Source: Oxytricha trifallax (Eukaryota > Ciliophora > Spirotrichea > Sporadotrichida > Oxytrichidae). From it: a stretch of DNA of 64,000 bases. The notes under the pieces are model-generated. The model did not search any database, was not told the DNA's origin, and saw only the letters and a program-made list of their open reading frames with translations. Where the stretch lies: positions 1 through 64,000 of the forward strand of contig ARYC01001455.1 of assembly GCA_000711775.1 (NCBI GenBank). The letters are read 5' to 3'. The number at the start of each line of letters is the position of its first letter. The first letter of the stretch is position 1. The position numbers and the translations under genes were made by a program. This document shows, piece after piece, positions 21,449 through 31,500 of the stretch.

Positions 21449-22071
21449 TCAAATTTTTGCATACTTTGAAGTTTTATATAGCTTTTAAATATAATAGTTT
21501 TTTAAGAATTTAATTATAACATTCGTTTACATTGGGTTATATCTAGGTTAAATTTTATTTGCACCTGTTTAGTTGTTAAAAGATAGGTCTGATTAAGAGT
21601 TGTTAAAGAAGATATTCGTTTTATTTTATTTGCCTACAGAGAATTAATTTTTTTGCCTTTCTTCCTATATCTCTTAAAGTATTTCTTCGGTGTCTAAATC
21701 ATTTCTCATATCATTGTCTCCAAGCATATCATCTTCATCGCTTGTGTGGGGAGAATCTTTTAGTTAGTCATCAGCTGAGAACATTTTTCTTAATTTTTCT
21801 TATGTTTTTTGTATTCCAAAGTAAATAACTACCCCAAAGTTTTTGCAGACACTAAACATAATCAAACCTATTATTCCCCAACCTAAGTCCTTTTTAGAAC
21901 TAGGATCCATATTTGGTCCACCTTAGTAGAGTTTAATGAATAGGCCTACGCACACCATAATTACAATTTCGTCAAGTACTGTAGTTGTTTACTAACTTTC
22001 CTCTTTAAATGGCCGAATAATAACTAAAAAGACTATCATTGCTAAATTGCATGCCATTACCATTAAACACT
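21449..22071 (-). CDS. Host surface protein: last membrane helices and cytoplasmic tail (3'-most MDS)
   Basis: Read on the minus strand in ciliate code: CLMVMACNLAMIVFLVIIRP, a hydrophilic loop, then IVIMVCVGLFIKLY and GWGIIGLIMFSVCKNFG (membrane helices). After that comes a Ser/Asp/Glu-rich tail (DSPHTSDEDDMLGDND) and a Gln/Asn-rich end closing at TGA 21,449-21,451. It is directly interrupted at its upstream side by TBE-B. Removing TBE-B together with one ACT joins this block in frame to the helix block at 26,194-26,443. Confidence 0.85.
22069..22071. other. Target site duplication of TBE-B, left copy (ACT)
   Basis: ACT precedes the element; an identical ACT follows at 26,194-26,196. This fits the ANT target duplication known for TBEs. 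Confidence 0.9.
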
Positions 22072-22149
22072 CAAAACCCCAAAACCCCTTAGTGAGGTTT
22101 ATAAGTGCTTTGATTTGTAGGGTATAGTTGGGGTCTTTTGGGGTTATTA
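22072..22149 (+). repeat. TBE-B left terminal inverted repeat
   Basis: About 78 bp, starting with 17 bases of C4A4 repeat; matches the complement of 26,116-26,193 almost perfectly. Confidence 0.93.
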
Positions 22150-22209
22150 GACAAAATGCAGGTTTTATCATAATTTAATGAATATTTAATGAATTTTAGT
22201 TTGCTTAAA

Positions 22210-23657
22210 TCATACAAATTTTATCTGCTTGTCTTTATTATATCTTTTGAACCTTGCTCTCTCTAGTGGGTCAAGTATGTCATCTAATGTTTACCGAGGA
22301 TAGTTGGGAGCTCTCACGATTATCTTCTCTACTATGCTTTTAATTTCTTAGCAGACATCTTCTTACTTTATATGTTTCTGAGCCAAACTTATTGATTATT
22401 TTTCATGCTTTGTACCAAAGTAAGACATACATTCCATGTCACTTTCTAATATTATTGCTGCTACTGCCCAAACATCCCATTAAACAGAGCCATTAGTCCA
22501 CTTCTCTCTTATTGGGAAGTAACCTGGAGTACCAAGTACCTGTGCTAAAGTGACAATCTCCTATCTTAAAGCTCTATTGAAATCGATAACCACTACTTCT
22601 AAAGGGCAGAGATTTAGCATAACGTTTTCAGGCTTCAAATCTCTATGAACATATCCAAGTTCATGCAACTCCTTAACACCCTGAATCATATCTGAGAGTA
22701 TATCGTTTAAATCATCAGGGTATCTATTGTGATATAGGTAGTCTCTCAGAGTCATCTCAAATTTCTTTAGCCTTAATGCGATGAAACCATAACTTAAAAT
22801 AACACCATTTAGCTTAAGCAAATTCTTGCAGTCTTTTCTTTAGGCCTCTCTAAGTACCATGTATTCATTAGCAAACTCGTTCTAATACTGTTGGTTCTTA
22901 ATAAGATAACTGAATGGATACACCTTGTATGCATACTCATCAACTACTATGAGCTTTGCTTTTGCAGGCACGTTTATATTCAAGTAGTTTTCAATACAAG
23001 TGCTGAGATCAACTGCATTTAATGCAGCTATATTCATAGCCTTCGCTTAGAAGCATGCTAAAATTGTATTACCTGCTGGCTGGTTCATCGATTCATATCG
23101 CTTCTGTCTCTCGAGTCTCTCTTGCTGCTCTCTTTATGACTCAAGAGTATTAGATTTTTTTTAGCTGGCACTAGTTTTTTAGTCTCTTAATCTTCAATCA
23201 AGAACTCACTGAGGTGATGCTTTTGCATATGCCTTTTAACTTTAGCTGAGTGAGTATATGATTTCATGCATGACGTACACTAATACCTACCATCTACCTT
23301 TTCATGCTTGAAATAGATCTTGGCTTTGCCAGAATGTACCTCTTTAAGGTGTCTCTTCAAGCTTTGTTCAGTTGAGAAATGATTCTAGCAGTCTTAAAAT
23401 TAATATGTTTTGATCTTTTAAATTGGTTGCTGTTCTTTTAGCTCCTCAACATAATCAATTTAAGTTTAAACCCCTATCTCTGCACTCTCCCTCTGGTTTA
23501 ATACTTCTATGATAAAAACCTCTGCTTCAAATTCAAGAGCTCTTAGCTCTACCTCCCTCTCAACATAAATGATTTCAGGCTTTTTAGTGGAGCCAAAGTT
23601 GAGCATTGATTGACCTGCTCCTAAAAGTGCCGCTCTACGATTTAAGTTGACCGCCAT
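22210..23657 (-). pseudogene. TBE-B zinc-finger/kinase (57-kDa) gene with homopolymer frame change
   Basis: ATG 23,657 (MAVNLNRRAALLGAGQS). An acidic N-terminal region is followed by a finger-like FQDCQNHFSTEQSLKRH (the first Cys of the pair is not evident) and a clear second finger, CTSCMKSYTHSAKVKRH. Then comes a kinase domain: GVKELHELGYVHRDLKPEN (catalytic loop near 22,640), VVVIDFNRA (Asp kept, Gly of DFG replaced by Asn) and VLGTPGYF, WDVWAVAAIILE. Ends KDKQIKFV, TGA at 22,210. An A8 run at 23,155-23,162 puts the fingers and the kinase in different frames; one base more (A9) would agree. The break is either real or a sequencing slip. The partner and substrate of this kinase are unknown. 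Confidence 0.85.
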
Positions 23658-24223
23658 GTTTAAATTCAAATTTAAATTTCTATTATAAATAAGTAAAAAC
23701 CTCACTCGTTATATTAACTTTGTATAGGAGCTGGCACTGCAACTACAATGGTTGATTCTTAGGTGTTAGACATCATTTTTATACTTAGTTTATAACTATA
23801 AATTTTCTAATTTTATGCTTAATATTTTTAATTTTGGTACCAACTGAGAATAAATTCAGGTTGGTACTGGTACCAATTAGGTTTTGAACCATTTTGGAAC
23901 TTTTCCATTAAAACCTCATTAGTTTAAAACTAGGTACTAATTAAGTTTTGGTACTATTAAATTGGTACCAATTAAAATTAAACGAATTTAGTACCAGTAC
24001 TAATTAAATTTAAACAAATTTAGTACTAATTTAATGGTACTAAATTGATAAAAATGGAGCTCAATCTCTGCAGTTTGTTACAGCTTCTGCAAACTTTCTC
24101 CACGTATCTTTGCAGGGTTGACCTCCTATAAGATGCCCATATTTAATAGTAAGATTTTAAACAAAAGGATCCAGAAGTCTATAAGTTATAATTTGAAATT
24201 CATTAATAGGGAGAGGAACAAAG
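23658..24223. promoter_or_regulatory. Divergent promoter region of TBE-B with GGTACC/TTAGTACC word cluster
   Basis: Separates the divergently transcribed kinase and 22-kDa genes. Between 23,830 and 24,050 there are repeated GGTACCAATT, GGTACTAATT and TTTAGTACC words, several of them palindromic (GGTACC three times). They may be binding sites for an element-encoded or host factor; this is inference. Confidence 0.5.
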
Positions 24224-25016
24224 ATGGAATCACTCAATGATCAAATGAAAAGAGTCGAGGCTCAAGAAATGATATCAAGATTCAGAAGTAAGGAAGATCT
24301 CTATCGATACCTAACTTTACATGGTAAGATAACTTGATGATTATTAACATATTATACAGTTGGTTTATTCCTTCCTACGATGGAAGGTACCAAAATTTCA
24401 TTCTTGAAAGCAATACTTTGTGAGGAGAAGAAAGCTTTTAAAAATAAAGAGATTAAACTAATCGAAATTCCCAACTACCCTGAGATTTCAGTCACTAATC
24501 TTTATGAGGATGCCATGTAAGATGAGGAAGTGGTAGTTTACCTTCCTACCAAGAAACAATTCTCTAATAAACTCCCAGAGAGGAACTTCTTCTTTGGTGT
24601 TCTTGGTACAATAAAAGAGGATTATCTCAGAGAAATTATTGAAGAAGCACATAAGAAACGATATTCTATTTCTCCTGAAGACTAGAAGAAGCAAGGCATT
24701 CTAATAAGCTCAGCTTGGCTAGAGGAACTTAAGAAGCATCCTTATCTTTCAAGTAAGCTTTGACATATAACTTTGTAGGAAAATCAGGCACTGGTATATA
24801 TCTTATGAAAGAGCATGCTAAGGTTCATAGAGAGAGAAAGTCACAAAAAATTCATGAAGTGAGCAAGAGACTTTATAAAGATGTTTAAAAGCCAGATGAA
24901 ATGAACATAGATGCAGGAGCTGGCACAAAGAGAAGAAATATGGGCCCAAGCAAGCCATTAAGAAGAGGAGAAGAAAGAGAAGCCAAACCCATTTATGGGC
25001 CAGTTTAATATGTGAA
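24224..25016 (+). CDS. TBE-B 22-kDa protein, three exons
   Basis: ATG at 24,224 (MESLNDQMKRVEAQEM). Exon 1 is 24,224-24,323, intron 1 is 24,324-24,359 (36 nt, GTAAGA...TACAG, contains TGATGA), exon 2 is 24,360-24,752, intron 2 is 24,753-24,778 (26 nt, GTAAGC...TTGTAG, contains in-frame TGA) and exon 3 starts at 24,779. With both removed the frame is open: VGLFLPTMEGTKISFLKA, LPERNFFFGVLGTIKEDY, GTGIYLMKEHAKVHRERK, MNIDAGAGTKRRNMGPS. The 3' end is uncertain. The frame passes TAA 25,014 and overlaps the transposase gene tail to tail, so the true stop may be in that overlap. No known fold; the C-terminus is Lys/Arg-rich. Confidence 0.8.
24324..24359 (+). other. Short spliceosomal intron 1 of the 22-kDa gene
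   Basis: GT...AG, 36 nt, AT-rich. Same position and length as 17,865-17,900 in TBE-A, where the sequence differs. Confidence 0.8.
24753..24778 (+). other. Very short intron 2 of the 22-kDa gene
   Basis: GT...AG, 26 nt. Same position and length as 17,451-17,476 in TBE-A. It contains a TGA that would end translation if retained. Confidence 0.78.
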
Positions 25017-25021
25017 TATAT

Positions 25022-26091
25022 TCATTCGTTTAAATCTAAAACTTATTTATAAACATTCATTCTTCCCTTTCTCGCACAAATTGTTGTCTTATCTACGCTC
25101 ACTCTCTTACAGCTGCTTTGAATCAAGTCTACTGTATCGATGGGCAAGTCATGCATAAGATGATACAGCAGAAGCTTCTTGTAGTGAGTCTTTATTTAAC
25201 TCCAGTAGAATTCTATTCCATTAAATTAAGGGCTGTAAGGAACGTTGTATACAGGAGTTATGTTTAACTCTTCATAAGCTTTCTTAGACTCCTTAGTCTT
25301 ATGAACTGATAGGTTATCAACAAACAGGATGATCTCTTGGTTGCTATACTTCTCTCTGAGCTTATGTAGGAACTCTATATACTACTCTCGCTTAATAGAG
25401 CGAGGGTGAATCACATAACTCTCTAAGCCTGAATCTTCACTTATACCAGATAAAATTGCATGAGTGACTACCTTTACTTTTTAGTCATAAACTTCTATGT
25501 TATCATACTTCTTGTACCTTGACTTATTAATAAAAGTGTTGAACGTAAACACAGCTTCATCTGCATGTATGAACTTGATGTTATTATCAATAGCTCTCTG
25601 CATTTAATCATATATATAGTTTAAATTAGATTATTACTATAAAATGGCACTGTAAAATCAATCACTCTCTTAACTCTGTTGACAGTCTTGAAAGTAATAC
25701 CATTTCGTCTATAAATATTGGCTATAGTCTAAGGAGAGATACGCATGTCTGGAAACTTGCGATGAAACATGACAGCTCGTTAGTCAAGAGGAAAGTGAGC
25801 CCAATACTTTAATGTCTTAGAGTCACAGAGATAGTCAATATGGACCTGTGAGAACTTTTATTTTCTTGCAGGATGTTTTCAAGAGCCTGAGTTATAATGT
25901 TAAACAGCTAACAAGCAATGATACCTAACAGTTGGGGCACTCTTGTGTAGGAGTCTTGCTATGGCTGTATAATTCAACACTGGTTTGACTTAGTCTATAT
26001 TAAAACTTGTACCATACCGAAGCTTAAGCAGTAAATCTAAATATTACTCATCATAAATAGACCCTAGATTTCGCTAATTTCTATTTCTCAT
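25022..26091 (-). pseudogene. TBE-B transposase (42-kDa, DD34E)
   Basis: ATG at 26,091 (MRNRNQRNLGSIYDEQYLD), TGA at 25,022-25,024. The N-terminal half carries helix-turn-helix-like sequence. The catalytic triad is Asp in IHADEAVFTFNTF, Asp in LFVDNLSVHKT (25,316-25,318) and Glu in FNGIEFYW (25,211-25,213). Exactly 34 residues lie between the last two, the DD34E spacing of Tc1/mariner-IS630 transposases. In ciliates this enzyme class takes part in germline DNA excision. Breaks: TGA at 25,879-25,881, where TBE-A has a sense codon, and a length change near 25,602-25,645 that shifts the frame before the first Asp. Confidence 0.9.
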
Positions 26092-26115
26092 TTTGAAAAT
26101 TGGCCTAATTTCTCT

Positions 26116-26193
26116 ACTAACCCCAATAAGACCCCAACTATACCCTACAAATCAAAGCACTTATAAACCTCACTAAGGGGTTTTGGGGTTTTG
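26116..26193 (-). repeat. TBE-B right terminal inverted repeat
   Basis: Ends CACTAAGGGGTTTTGGGG then TTTTG at 26,193, followed by the ACT duplication at 26,194-26,196. Confidence 0.93.
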
Positions 26194-26900
26194 ACTATAG
26201 TAACGGCATGTCATACACGTAAACAATAATCCCTGCAATAAATAGTCTTTGATACATAAACAGCGGGTAATAGTAAAGTTGAAGTATAGATTTCGATCTG
26301 CATTCATCAGTAAGCATTCCAAACTTCATTTTCCATTTCTTACTTTTTATAATCCTTCTGTTGTGATAAATTAAGGTCATTGCCATAAAGGGTAAAAGCA
26401 AAGAAATAGCTCCGAATATAAAAGCAATTAATGTTGTTATCATTTAGTCTAGATTCTTGAACTTAACTTAAAATTACAAGATATTTAAATGTTATATAAT
26501 ACTTATATTTTAACGAATTGAGTATTTACAACAACCTACAGGATCAACTCAATATACATTTCAATAAAAGTTCTCAATGGCAAGTTAAAGAAAAATGCTC
26601 CAATAATTTCTTCCCATAATTTAACTTTCTTACAAAGCTTGTTCAATACTAATGAGAATGGGAGAATAATTAAGAAGGCAATACACCACAATTAAAATAA
26701 AGAAAATATAAACTCAATTATATTTTTTAATTTATTTTGAATGTCAATTTTTACCCGAAAGCCACTATGAAATAAGGTGGTACATCATCATCAATGAACT
26801 TTTGCTATAGTTTTTCATTATCCATGGAACTTTCTACGTTCTTAATATTAACTATATAATCTGCTATATTTGGAATGTACTTTTGTTGAATTATGATTTA
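26194..26900 (-). CDS. Host surface protein: membrane-helix blocks
   Basis: Three coding blocks: 26,760-26,900 (NIADYIVNIKNVESSMDNEK, juxtamembrane), 26,525-26,705 (WCIAFLIILPFSLVLNKLC, then a loop and IIGAFFFNLPLRTFIEMYIE) and 26,194-26,443 (LIAFIFGAISLLLPFMAMTL, a basic cytoplasmic loop RRIIKSKKWKMK, then LYYYPLFMYQRLFIAG). Together with 21,449-22,071 this gives about six or seven hydrophobic helices. The blocks are separated by AT-rich gaps with no coding signal. This arrangement is common in large ciliate cadherin-like surface proteins. Confidence 0.8.
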
Positions 26901-27239
26901 ATAGGAAAAAAGAAATTGAATCTTTAAATTGTTACATTTTAGGAATATAATCTAAAAGCATCTGTAATAGTGACAATAAGATTAATGATATTTTTTTATG
27001 TTTTGAGCAAATGGTATTTTTAATAAAATTTCACCATTAAATTCGACTTATCTTTTATTCAAAAAATTAATCGAGAATTATCGTGACTTGATGACAAATA
27101 TAATCAAACATTATTTTATCCATCAATTAAATTCTAAACTAGCAACTAACATTTATTATTTTGATAAAATTAAACTTAAAATAAAAGACTAATTATTAAA
27201 TTTAATATTAATTCTTAAATTTTTATACTTAAATAATAT

Positions 27240-28480
27240 TACATTTCCTCTATGTCTCCTGAAGCAACTTTAAGATATCCTGAAAAGGTTTACACGTTAT
27301 TGGGGAAATCAATATTCATGTAAAGTAAGAAATTAAAAACTTGAAGAGCATGTACTAGACCCCACAAGTATTGCATGGATGAATTAAGTACTACTTTTAG
27401 GACCAAGTTAAAACTAAAGACTGACATGAATGTGTATTTTAAAGAAGAACCTCCGCTGGAGATAGTTGATTATTCTGATGCAGAAAGAAATACGAAACTA
27501 TTTACATTTATTTCAGCATAAGATTCTGCGGCTACAGGGTTTCCTGCCAAGTCCTAAATCGCCGAATAATTCTGGAAAGTAATCTTATATTTTTCTGATC
27601 CATCTAATGACTACTAGAACTCTGAGGAAACAAATGCAAATTTGTTTATAATTCTACTAGGGTGAATAAGTAAATTTAATAAAAGATATTTATATTAAAT
27701 TTTCAAATATATAACATCATATTGAAACAATCCTTTTTCCAAAGTATTAATTATATTTTGTAATTTTTTAAATTCTCATACTATTAAAATTAGTTTGCTA
27801 GGTTTAGATATTACATAAAAATAAAACATGATTTGGTAAATTGATCAGAAAATTTATTATTCTTCCACTTACAATTAAAAAGCAAATCCATTAATAAATT
27901 TGGTCACAAAAATCTTTTTCATAAACTGAAACTATTATTTTAAAAAGAATAAATACCACCCTTTTACCAATTTTATTTTAGTTTAATTATTTTACCTGGT
28001 AAAAGAGGATTCTTAACATCATTAATCATTCTCCAAGAAAACTTGTATTTTGTTGCTTTACCTGTTATCTCTATCTAGATATTATCTGGTGATAATGCAG
28101 TCTCTTCAAATATCTAAATTGGCTCTGAAAATTCCACATATATCAAATTTTTAGCATTTATTGAGGAAACTCTAAAAGTAGGAGGAATAAAAATATAAAT
28201 TGTTTCTTTGCAAGGTATTCCAGGAATTGGACAAGCAAAACCATACTCAACTACACACTTATCATTATTAAAATTAAAATAGTTTACAATTAGATATATA
28301 TTAAAATTTATGTAATTGCAACCATCCCCTGAAAGTGCATTACCATCATCACATTACTTTGTAATTAAAATTCCATCACCACAAATATCCTCGCATTCTA
28401 ATTCTTCATTCGTAAAGAGTCCAGTAATTTCATGGCAATATTTACATGTATGCAATGTAGAATTTAAAATCGACCCTTGA
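27240..28480 (-). CDS. Host surface protein: myxococcal-type Cys repeat and Ig-like region
   Basis: Block 28,000-28,480 reads CKYCHEITGLFTNEE, then ICGDGILITKQCDDGNALSG-DGC, a close match to the myxococcal disulfide repeat (CGDG...QCDDGN...GDGC), then an Ig-like stretch (NLIYVEFSEPIQIFEE). Block 27,240-27,660 reads FQNYSAIQDLAGNPVAAES and ends YLWGLVHALQVFNFLLYMNI, the sequence just outside or entering the first membrane segment in many ciliate surface proteins. The role is presumably extracellular recognition; the ligand is unknown. Confidence 0.8.
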
Positions 28481-28519
28481 TAGCATTTAAATGATTTTAT
28501 ATAATATTGGAACCATAAG

Positions 28520-31500
28520 TAAGAATATGTTCAAATTGAACACACTCTAATTCTGATGCTCCAGTACATTTCCTACACCTACTATGACAAGTCTAGCATT
28601 ATCCAAAGTAAAGATCTTTGACTAAATTGTATTCCCATTTAAAGAATTGTATATTGTAAAATTCATCACACTAAAAGGGAAATATTAATTATTCTTATTT
28701 TAAAAAAAAACATAATCTAAAATTAATTTGATTAAACTTTTATAGTTAAAATTAAACCTTCAAATAATAAATTGTCAAGTTATTTCATTAAAATAAGATG
28801 TGGTAGGAAAAATTAAGAATTTATATAGAAATTGACCATCATCCTATTTCAAGAATAACAATTAATTTAATATGAATTGACCTTCTGGGCACTTTGGTAT
28901 TTTGCATTCTGTTCCACTTAGCAAATATCCAATTTTTCTTAATTTTCCTATTTCATTTACTCCTTCAAGGTTTGCACACTTGGTACATTGTAAAGAGGAA
29001 GGCCCATAGCATAATCAAAACATATATTATAAATTTTTTGTTTGTATTCATATTATTTTCCAATTTTATTTATCTATTGAAATTAATTTAATATAAAACT
29101 ATATAATTCAATAAAAATAATTCCTTAAATTATAAATAAATTTAATTATAAATTATTACAATAAATTATTTAATTGGAATATTTTCAGTTGTGTTTGTAA
29201 TATTTTGAATTTAAGATAGAAATATATAAAAATTTGAAAAAATAGAGTTGATCTTTATGTAAATATTCATTCTTGTAGGAATCCGTTCAAATTGGGGAAA
29301 ATAATCAAAATAAAGTTTAGATTAAAGCAATTTAGTGGAAGATAATTTCTAGAACCCTAGACATTATAGTACTTTTTTATGATTATTTTCCCCTAATTTG
29401 AACGGATTCCCACAGTATTATTAAAAATTAATTGATTTTTCTCCAAAATTTATCAACAGGTTTATAGATTAATCAATTAACATGAAATAAATATTTAAGC
29501 AAATATTAATTTGACATTTAATATTTTTTTGAAAAGGTACAATTTATAGAATTAATTTTTCCCATAAAACTGAAAACTTATCAATACTATTATTATATTT
29601 CTCAAATGAATAAATAGTTAAGTCATTTAATTTTCAATTAAGAGAAATTTTTTGTCTATAAAAAGCTTTAATTTATTCTTAATTTATTTTCAATCTAAAA
29701 ATAAACTATTTATATAAAATTAAACATTAAAAAAAATGGAGAAATATTATTTCATCTTTACTTAGGTTCTAAACATCCTATACTTATATTTAATTAAAAT
29801 GTGAAAATAACTTATTAAATAGAAATAATTTCTGATAATATTGCAATTTATTCACAAAAATAATTTGTTAAAATTTAAAATCTTTACTTAGATTGACTTA
29901 AAGATCATTTCTTTAAAACGAGAATTTTGAGATTTCCTGGAATCAAGCTAAAATTGAGATTTAATATCATAAACTCATTGAGAAAAGAAATTCTATTAAA
30001 AAAGCAATTGTTCAAAGGAATAGTTCTTATTATCCATATATTATTAATTATTGATGATGATTAATGAGTTATACTTAAAATAAAAATATTAATCAATTTA
30101 CTGTTCAATACTAAAATCAAACCATCAATTTTAGTTGTGACGTAGACGTATCTGAAGTAAGTTGACGTGGCAAGTCGTGAACTAGAAAAAACTCCAAAAA
30201 ACCACCTCGCCCCCCATTCCACTTCTCCCTGTACTGAGATGCACACGAGACAAGAGTCTAGCAATTGACTAGGATGTCTCCCGCAGAGCTCGCTGAGATT
30301 TTCTTCCTATAAACAATTAAAGGAGAGTCTGGATAAAACTCTTTCTATGGTTCTACCGCTGCTGAGATAGTAGTCTCTGTCCTTTCGCTGTGGTAGCCTC
30401 ATTAACCCGACCTGGTGAGGGAGAAAAATCATTATCGTTAGCTTCTATGGTTCTCATCGTCTCACTTTTGAAGGTTGAGCACCACCTTCATCCTGCTCCC
30501 TATTACCAAGGAAGCTGATCTCACGCCAGGAAGCTCTTCATTGCAGGGAAATCCTTAGCATGCAGACAACTCGAGAAGTTTAAGATCTGACAGATTGAAC
30601 CCCGCCGACTGGTCCCTCATGCGTTACGCCCAGCAACCCCCTACCTGCCCTCAGCAGGCCTTAGTGTAAGGAAGCTCTATTAGAAAGTCTTTTGCCTCGG
30701 GTCCCTGTGGGTCACCCTATCCTTATAACTTTCTAATTTAAAAATATTATTAATTTTTAAAAAAAAACAAAAATATATAAAGGAATAACATTTTATAAAA
30801 TTCTTTTTGTTAAATTGAAAAAAATAAAATTGAATAACTATAGTATAAGAAGAAGAAAAAGTTAATCTTAGATTGTATTATATTTTAATTAGCATTTTTA
30901 TTAGTATTTGATATTAAAATAATTTTTGGAAATATAATATCAATAAAATTGATTTCCATCAGTAATAATAAAGCGTGAAGGTTTAAATGTACAAGCTGAA
31001 TTACACTCTGTGAAAAATGATGAAATTTGATAAATGATCTTACATTTACAAGTGTAGTCTTGCTAATCACCCCAGTAACCATCCGGACATTTATCGTAAC
31101 ATCCATCTCCCATCTTAAAATATTTTTATTATTTTAATAGCCTGTTGCGCATTTTTGGCATTAACTCAAAGGATCATTCCCTGTACATATACGACATTAA
31201 TATGGGCATTTAAATCTAATTACTCACTTTTATTCTTAGAAATAATTCCAATAAAAGTAAGTATCTTATTAACTAAATTAATTATACAAAAAAATATAAA
31301 TAGCTTCTTTTAATCTAAAGCAAACTAGTGGGCTAAAAATTGGAATATTTGCAAGATATTAAATTAGAAATAAAAAATTATACTTATAATGTATTTTCTA
31401 ACATTTTAATTGTTAGCTTCCCAAAGCGAGAAATTTTATATAAATTTTTCTCGCTTTGGGAAGTTTTTTATCTTTATTAATTTCATAATTCTTATGCTAC

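Larger units (their letters stand above)
22072..26193. mobile_element. TBE-B, full-length telomere-bearing element
   Basis: 4,122 bp, the length known for TBE1. Terminal inverted repeats of about 78 bp begin CAAAACCCCAAAACCCC and continue TTAGTGAGGTTTATAAG, CTTTGATTTGTAGGG. Gene order from the left: zinc-finger/kinase (-), 22-kDa (+), transposase (-). The element is structurally complete, but its transposase has a TGA and a frame change and its kinase gene a homopolymer frame change, so this copy is unlikely to make all its proteins. It lies inside a host exon and must be excised precisely for the host protein to be read. Confidence 0.95.

Noticed and set aside
28894-29091. + strand hydrophobic ORF
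   Set aside because: The opposite strand carries furin-like Cys repeats (SSLQCTKCANLEG).
31418-31475. Hairpin followed by T run as a bacterial-type terminator
   Set aside because: Eukaryotic germline DNA; the hairpin lies in an IES away from any gene end.
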